Below, piece by piece: positions 60,470 through 64,000 of a stretch of DNA of 64,000 nucleotides. The notes below the pieces were generated by a model. It was not told the DNA's origin, made no database searches, and worked only from the letters and a program-made list of their open reading frames with translations. The stretch is from an uncultured Amylibacter sp. Lineage in GTDB: Bacteria; Pseudomonadota; Alphaproteobacteria; Rhodobacterales; Rhodobacteraceae. Position numbers and translations under genes: made by a program. Location: positions 1,133,747 through 1,197,746 of the forward strand of contig CANMGS010000001.1 in the NCBI GenBank assembly GCA_947497475.1. Reading direction: 5' to 3'. Within the stretch, counting starts at the first letter, position 1, and each line of letters starts with the position of its first letter.

Positions 60470-62880
60470 AATTCACACTCTCTTGGTTGAAAGACCACCT
60501 TGATACAGATGCATCTATGGATGACATTCTATATGCGCTGACAGACCTTGGTTTGGAAGTCGAAGATGTTGTGAACCCGATGGATACGCTTAAGGATTTC
60601 ACGGTTGGCTATGTGAAACACGCCGAAAAACATCCAGATGCGGATAAGCTGCGGGTGTGTAAGGTCGATACGGATGAGGGCGAGTTGCAGATCATCTGTG
60701 GCGCGCCAAATGCGCGTGAAGGTATTCATGTGGTTGTGGCAAAGCCGGGCGTTTATGTGCCGGGGATTGATACGACGATTGGTGTGGGTAAAATCCGTGG
60801 GATTGAATCCTATGGCATGATGGCATCGGAACGTGAGATGGAATTGTCTGACGAACATGATGGTATTATCGAACTGGCGGGTGAACCTGTGGTTGGGTCT
60901 AAATTCATAGATTATTTGGCTGCAAATGCGCCTGATAAAATTGACCCGATGATCGAGATTGCGATTACACCGAACCGCCCTGATGCATTGGGTGTGCGTG
61001 GTATTGCCCGTGATTTGGCAGCGCGTGGTTTGGGTGTTTTGAAACCTGAACCAACTGCAGAAATCAAAGGTGGGTTTAAGTCTGATATCAACGTGACGAT
61101 TGATGCGGATGTTCAGGCAAAAGGTTGTCCTGTATTCACAGGTCGCTTGATTAAAGGTGTTAAGAATGGCCCAAGCCCTGCATGGTTGCAGGCGCGCTTG
61201 AAAGCGATTGGCTTGCGCCCGATTTCGACATTGGTCGATATCACGAACCTGTTCACATATGAATATAACCGTCCATTGCACGTGTTCGATGCGGATACGG
61301 TCAAAGGTGATCTACGCGTGCATTTCGCGGCTGGCGGTGAAAAACTGATGGCGTTGGATGACAATGAATACACGTTTGATGCGGGTATGATGGCAATTTC
61401 TGATGACAACGGTGTGGAAAGCATTGCAGGTATCATGGGTGGTTTGCCGTCTGGCTGTACGGATGACACGGTGAATGTGTTTCTTGAAAGTGCGTATTGG
61501 GATCCGATCACAATTGCGATGTCAGGCCGTAAGCTGAAGATCAATTCAGATGCGCGTTATCGTTTTGAGCGTGGTGTTGATCCTGCGTTCACACCAGTCG
61601 GCTTGGATTTGGCTGCTGCGATGATTATCGAGCTGTGCGGTGGTGAGGCGTCTGACATGGTTGTGGCAGGTGAAGTGCCTGATACGATACGCAGCTATAA
61701 GCTGGACACAGACCGCGTGAAGTCTTTGGTAGGCATGGATATTGCTGCTGATGAGCAACGCGCGACTTTGGAAGCTTTAGGTTTTGAACTGAAAGGCGAT
61801 GATGCATTCGTCCCAAGCTGGCGTCCCGATGTTTTAGGTGAGGCTGACTTGGTCGAAGAGATTGCACGTGTGGCGTCGATGACGAAGTTGCAAGGCGTGC
61901 CATTGCCGCCAGCTACTGTGGGCGTTCCGCAGCCGATCTTAACACCAATGCAACGTCGTGAAACCATGGCACGTCGTACGATTGCGGCTTTAGGCTATAA
62001 TGAATGTGTGACGTATTCCTTCATAGACAAACCAAGTGCTGAATTGTTCGGCGGAGGCTCTGATGCGGTTATGGTCGGCAATCCGATTTCTGCGGATATG
62101 AGCCATATGCGCCCGTCGTTGTTGCCAGGTTTGTTGCAAGCGGCTGCACGAAATCAAGCACGCGGTATCATGGATATGGCATTGTTCGAGGTTGGCCCTG
62201 TATTCCACGGCGGCGAGCCAGAAGAGCAAGAGGTTTTGGCGACAGGTTTGTTGATTGGCCACACCGGCCCGCGCGATGCACATGGCGCGCGCCGTGCTGT
62301 GGATGCTTATGATGCAAAAGCGGATGCAGAGGCTGTTTTGTCAGCCATTGGTGCACCTGAAAAACTGATGGTGTTACGTGGTGCGCGTGAATGGTGGCAT
62401 CCAGGGCGTTCTGGTAAATTATCATTGGGGCCAAAGAATGTGTTGTGTGCCTTTGGCGAAGTACATCCAAAAGTATTGGCCGCAATGGATGTTAAGGGGC
62501 CAGCGGTTGCCTTTGCAGTGCATGTGGCAAATCCACCGTTCCCGAAAGCAAAATCTGCAACACGCCCTGCGTTGAAGATTTCTGATTTGCAATCTGTTGA
62601 ACGTGACTTTGCATTCGTTGTGGATAGCGAAGTTGAAGTGCTTGCGATGATCAATGCGGCTAAAGGTGCGGATAAAGCGCTGATTACAGATGCATATGTA
62701 TTCGATGTATTTAGCGGTGAAAAAGCCGAAGCACAGATGGGTGAAGGCAAGAAGTCCGTTGCGATTTCTGTGCGTTTGCAACCAACTGATGTAACGTTGA
62801 CTGACAAAGATATTGAAGCAGTCAGTGCTAAGGTGATTGAGAAAGTCAGCAAAGCCACTGGCGGTACCTTGCGCGGATAA
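60466..62880 (+). CDS. pheT: Phenylalanine-tRNA ligase beta subunit
   Basis: The 804-residue product carries the tRNA-binding domain ([14 protein letters not shown] near 60), the B3/B4 editing domain (around 210-390, with [10 protein letters not shown] near 365), B5 and a C-terminal FDX-ACB anticodon-binding domain ([15 protein letters not shown] near 705). Its length is typical. It corrects mischarged Tyr-tRNA-Phe and is co-translated with pheS. Confidence 0.96.
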   Translation: MKFTLSWLKDHLDTDASMDDILYALTDLGLEVEDVVNPMDTLKDFTVGYVKHAEKHPDADKLRVCKVDTDEGELQIICGAPNAREGIHVVVAKPGVYVPGIDTTIGVGKIRGIESYGMMASEREMELSDEHDGIIELAGEPVVGSKFIDYLAANAPDKIDPMIEIAITPNRPDALGVRGIARDLAARGLGVLKPEPTAEIKGGFKSDINVTIDADVQAKGCPVFTGRLIKGVKNGPSPAWLQARLKAIGLRPISTLVDITNLFTYEYNRPLHVFDADTVKGDLRVHFAAGGEKLMALDDNEYTFDAGMMAISDDNGVESIAGIMGGLPSGCTDDTVNVFLESAYWDPITIAMSGRKLKINSDARYRFERGVDPAFTPVGLDLAAAMIIELCGGEASDMVVAGEVPDTIRSYKLDTDRVKSLVGMDIAADEQRATLEALGFELKGDDAFVPSWRPDVLGEADLVEEIARVASMTKLQGVPLPPATVGVPQPILTPMQRRETMARRTIAALGYNECVTYSFIDKPSAELFGGGSDAVMVGNPISADMSHMRPSLLPGLLQAAARNQARGIMDMALFEVGPVFHGGEPEEQEVLATGLLIGHTGPRDAHGARRAVDAYDAKADAEAVLSAIGAPEKLMVLRGAREWWHPGRSGKLSLGPKNVLCAFGEVHPKVLAAMDVKGPAVAFAVHVANPPFPKAKSATRPALKISDLQSVERDFAFVVDSEVEVLAMINAAKGADKALITDAYVFDVFSGEKAEAQMGEGKKSVAISVRLQPTDVTLTDKDIEAVSAKVIEKVSKATGGTLRG

Positions 62881-62975
62881 ATCAATGTGGCGTTGTTCTG
62901 ATCGAGTGACGCCACGTTTACCTTCACGAAGATAATACTCCATCTTAACATCCGCCTATTCTGTGGGAGGAATAG

Positions 62976-64000
62976 ATGGAATTTGATTATGTGATCGTTG
63001 GTGGTGGCTCTGCGGGTTCAGTCCTTGCGAACCGTTTAAGTGTTAATCCGAAAACAAAAGTTTGTTTGATTGAAGCGGGCGGTGACGGAAACAGTATCCT
63101 TGTGCGTGCACCTGCCTTGGTTGCGACAATGATTTCTGGACGACCAAAGATCAACAATTGGGCATTTACAACAGAACCACAGAAGCATCTAAACAATCGC
63201 AAAGGGTTTCAACCGCGCGGTAAAGCGCTTGGTGGATCAAGTGCGATGAATGCGATGTTGTATGTGCGGGGTCATCAAAAGGATTACGATGAGTGGCGTG
63301 ACCTTGGCTGTGAAGGCTGGGGTTGGGATGACGTTCTACCCTACTTCTTAAAAGCCGAAGGAAATGAACGCGGCAAGAATGACTTGCATAATGGCGATGG
63401 TCCTTTGAAGGTACGTGACCAATCAGAGCCACGCGGCATTACAGATGCGTTTATTAAAGCGGCAGAGAGCCTGCAAATTCGGTTTAATCCAGATTTGAAT
63501 GGTGCGGATCAAGAGGGGGCATGTATCCCACAAGTCACCCAGCATTTTGAGGGTGATAAAGTCGGCGAGCGTTGTTCGGCGGCATCTGCATATTTGTTTC
63601 CAGTAATGGCTAAACGCCCAAATTTGAGGATCATGACAAAGACGCAAGTGAATAAGGTTGTGATGGATGGGAAGAAAGCAACAGGTGTTGAAATTAAATC
63701 TGGCGGTGGTTCAGAATATATCAAAGCCCGTAAAGAAGTTATCATTAGTGCAGGCGCATTTGGATCACCACAACTATTGATGTTGTCTGGGATTGGCCCT
63801 GCAGAAGAATTGAAACAACACAACATTGATGTTGTTCATCAGCTTTCTGGTGTTGGTCAGAACCTTCAGGATCATTTGGATTATATTATAAGCTATCACT
63901 CGAAACGGTCTGATGTGGTTGGCTTAAACCCTGCGGGTCTTCTGCGCTTAACCAAAGCGATGTTCCAATGGAAACGTGATGGAAGCGGGTTGTTTGCAAC
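62976..64000 (+). CDS. GMC-family oxidoreductase (choline-dehydrogenase-like), cut by window end
   Basis: The open frame from ATG 62976, after GGGAGG, runs off the window (341 codons visible). DYVIVGGGSAGSVLANRL near residue 4 is the FAD-binding Rossmann loop, RGKALGGSSAMNAMLYVRG near 83 is GMC signature 1, and SAGAFGSPQLLMLSGIGPA near 255 is signature 2. Such flavoenzymes oxidise choline, ethanol or other alcohols; betaine synthesis is only one possibility. It lies 95 bp after pheT and is probably separately expressed. The C-terminal substrate-binding part is outside the window. Confidence 0.9.
   Translation, partial: MEFDYVIVGGGSAGSVLANRLSVNPKTKVCLIEAGGDGNSILVRAPALVATMISGRPKINNWAFTTEPQKHLNNRKGFQPRGKALGGSSAMNAMLYVRGHQKDYDEWRDLGCEGWGWDDVLPYFLKAEGNERGKNDLHNGDGPLKVRDQSEPRGITDAFIKAAESLQIRFNPDLNGADQEGACIPQVTQHFEGDKVGERCSAASAYLFPVMAKRPNLRIMTKTQVNKVVMDGKKATGVEIKSGGGSEYIKARKEVIISAGAFGSPQLLMLSGIGPAEELKQHNIDVVHQLSGVGQNLQDHLDYIISYHSKRSDVVGLNPAGLLRLTKAMFQWKRDGSGLFA

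Noticed and set aside
1..64000. Insertion sequences, prophage genes, integrases or CRISPR repeats
   Set aside because: No transposase, integrase or phage structural protein is encoded and no regularly spaced repeat array was seen; the only direct repeats found are the two short operator-like pairs reported.

Overview
The window looks like a chromosomal segment of a marine alphaproteobacterium of the Rhodobacterales (Roseobacter-like), with moderate to low GC. The signs are the petA-petB-petC operon with a twin-arginine Rieske protein, an ScfR-type regulator next to a Liv transporter and acs, a DUF1636 protein inside a cobalamin cluster, CGNR and MmcQ proteins, and alphaproteobacterial gene neighbourhoods throughout. 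Genes are tightly packed: ATGA and TAATG overlaps are common, and four convergent pairs share their last four bases. I see no insertion sequence, prophage or CRISPR array. The only clearly broken gene is a glutathione S-transferase with one in-frame stop. No stretch without a gene exceeds 300 bases.

Layout. 1-10.3 kb: a symporter-type sensor kinase (cut by the window edge), a small membrane protein, a response regulator and an ScfR-type repressor stand divergent to livK-livH-livM-livG-livF-acs. Together they look like a sensing, uptake and CoA-activation unit for a short organic acid. 10.4-12.7 kb: a small secreted protein, a MipA/OmpV outer-membrane protein divergent from a membrane-anchored LuxR regulator, and tRNA-Lys(UUU). 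12.8-17.2 kb: dapF, mtaB, the interrupted GST gene, a PaiB-like flavoprotein, a small membrane protein and an intact GST. 17.3-26.5 kb: a demethylase-type flavoprotein, azoR divergent from a CGNR regulator across a duplicated 40-bp operator, LysE, MmcQ/YjbR, an Old Yellow Enzyme, MarR, an alanine:Na+ symporter, Usp, Lrp and trmL. 26.7-31.7 kb: petABC, aroC, a LysE exporter with a hairpin covering its ribosome-binding site, and HU.

31.9-42.2 kb is the most unusual part. A secreted caspase-like protein and an OmpA protein face an operon of acyltransferase-3, STAS antagonist, RsbW-like kinase, DUF3131 envelope protein, a secreted Q/N-rich protein of unknown family, a type-I-secretion-like ABC protein and an HlyD adaptor. 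The ABC protein has lost most of its ATPase motifs and carries a C-terminal tail that looks like a decayed RsbW/GHKL domain. This suggests a partner-switch-controlled envelope or surface-export system that I do not recognise as described.

42.2-52.7 kb holds most of a cobalamin pathway on two strands: cbiB, cobC and a DUF1636 protein on the minus strand; a small membrane protein, cbiX, cobH, cobL, cobI, a cbiG-cobJ fusion and cobM on the plus strand. A degenerate response regulator with a CtrA-like box and a glutathionyl-hydroquinone reductase lie between them. 52.9-56.2 kb: a PilZ-like protein and a D-amino-acid catabolic operon (dgcN, dgcA, D-amino-acid transaminase). 56.3-64 kb: DUF1244, pyruvate kinase, a small membrane protein, rpmI-rplT with a possible pseudoknot leader, pheS-pheT, and the start of a GMC (choline-dehydrogenase-like) oxidoreductase cut by the window end.

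All calls come from reading the sequence and translations by eye. No database search or structure prediction was run.
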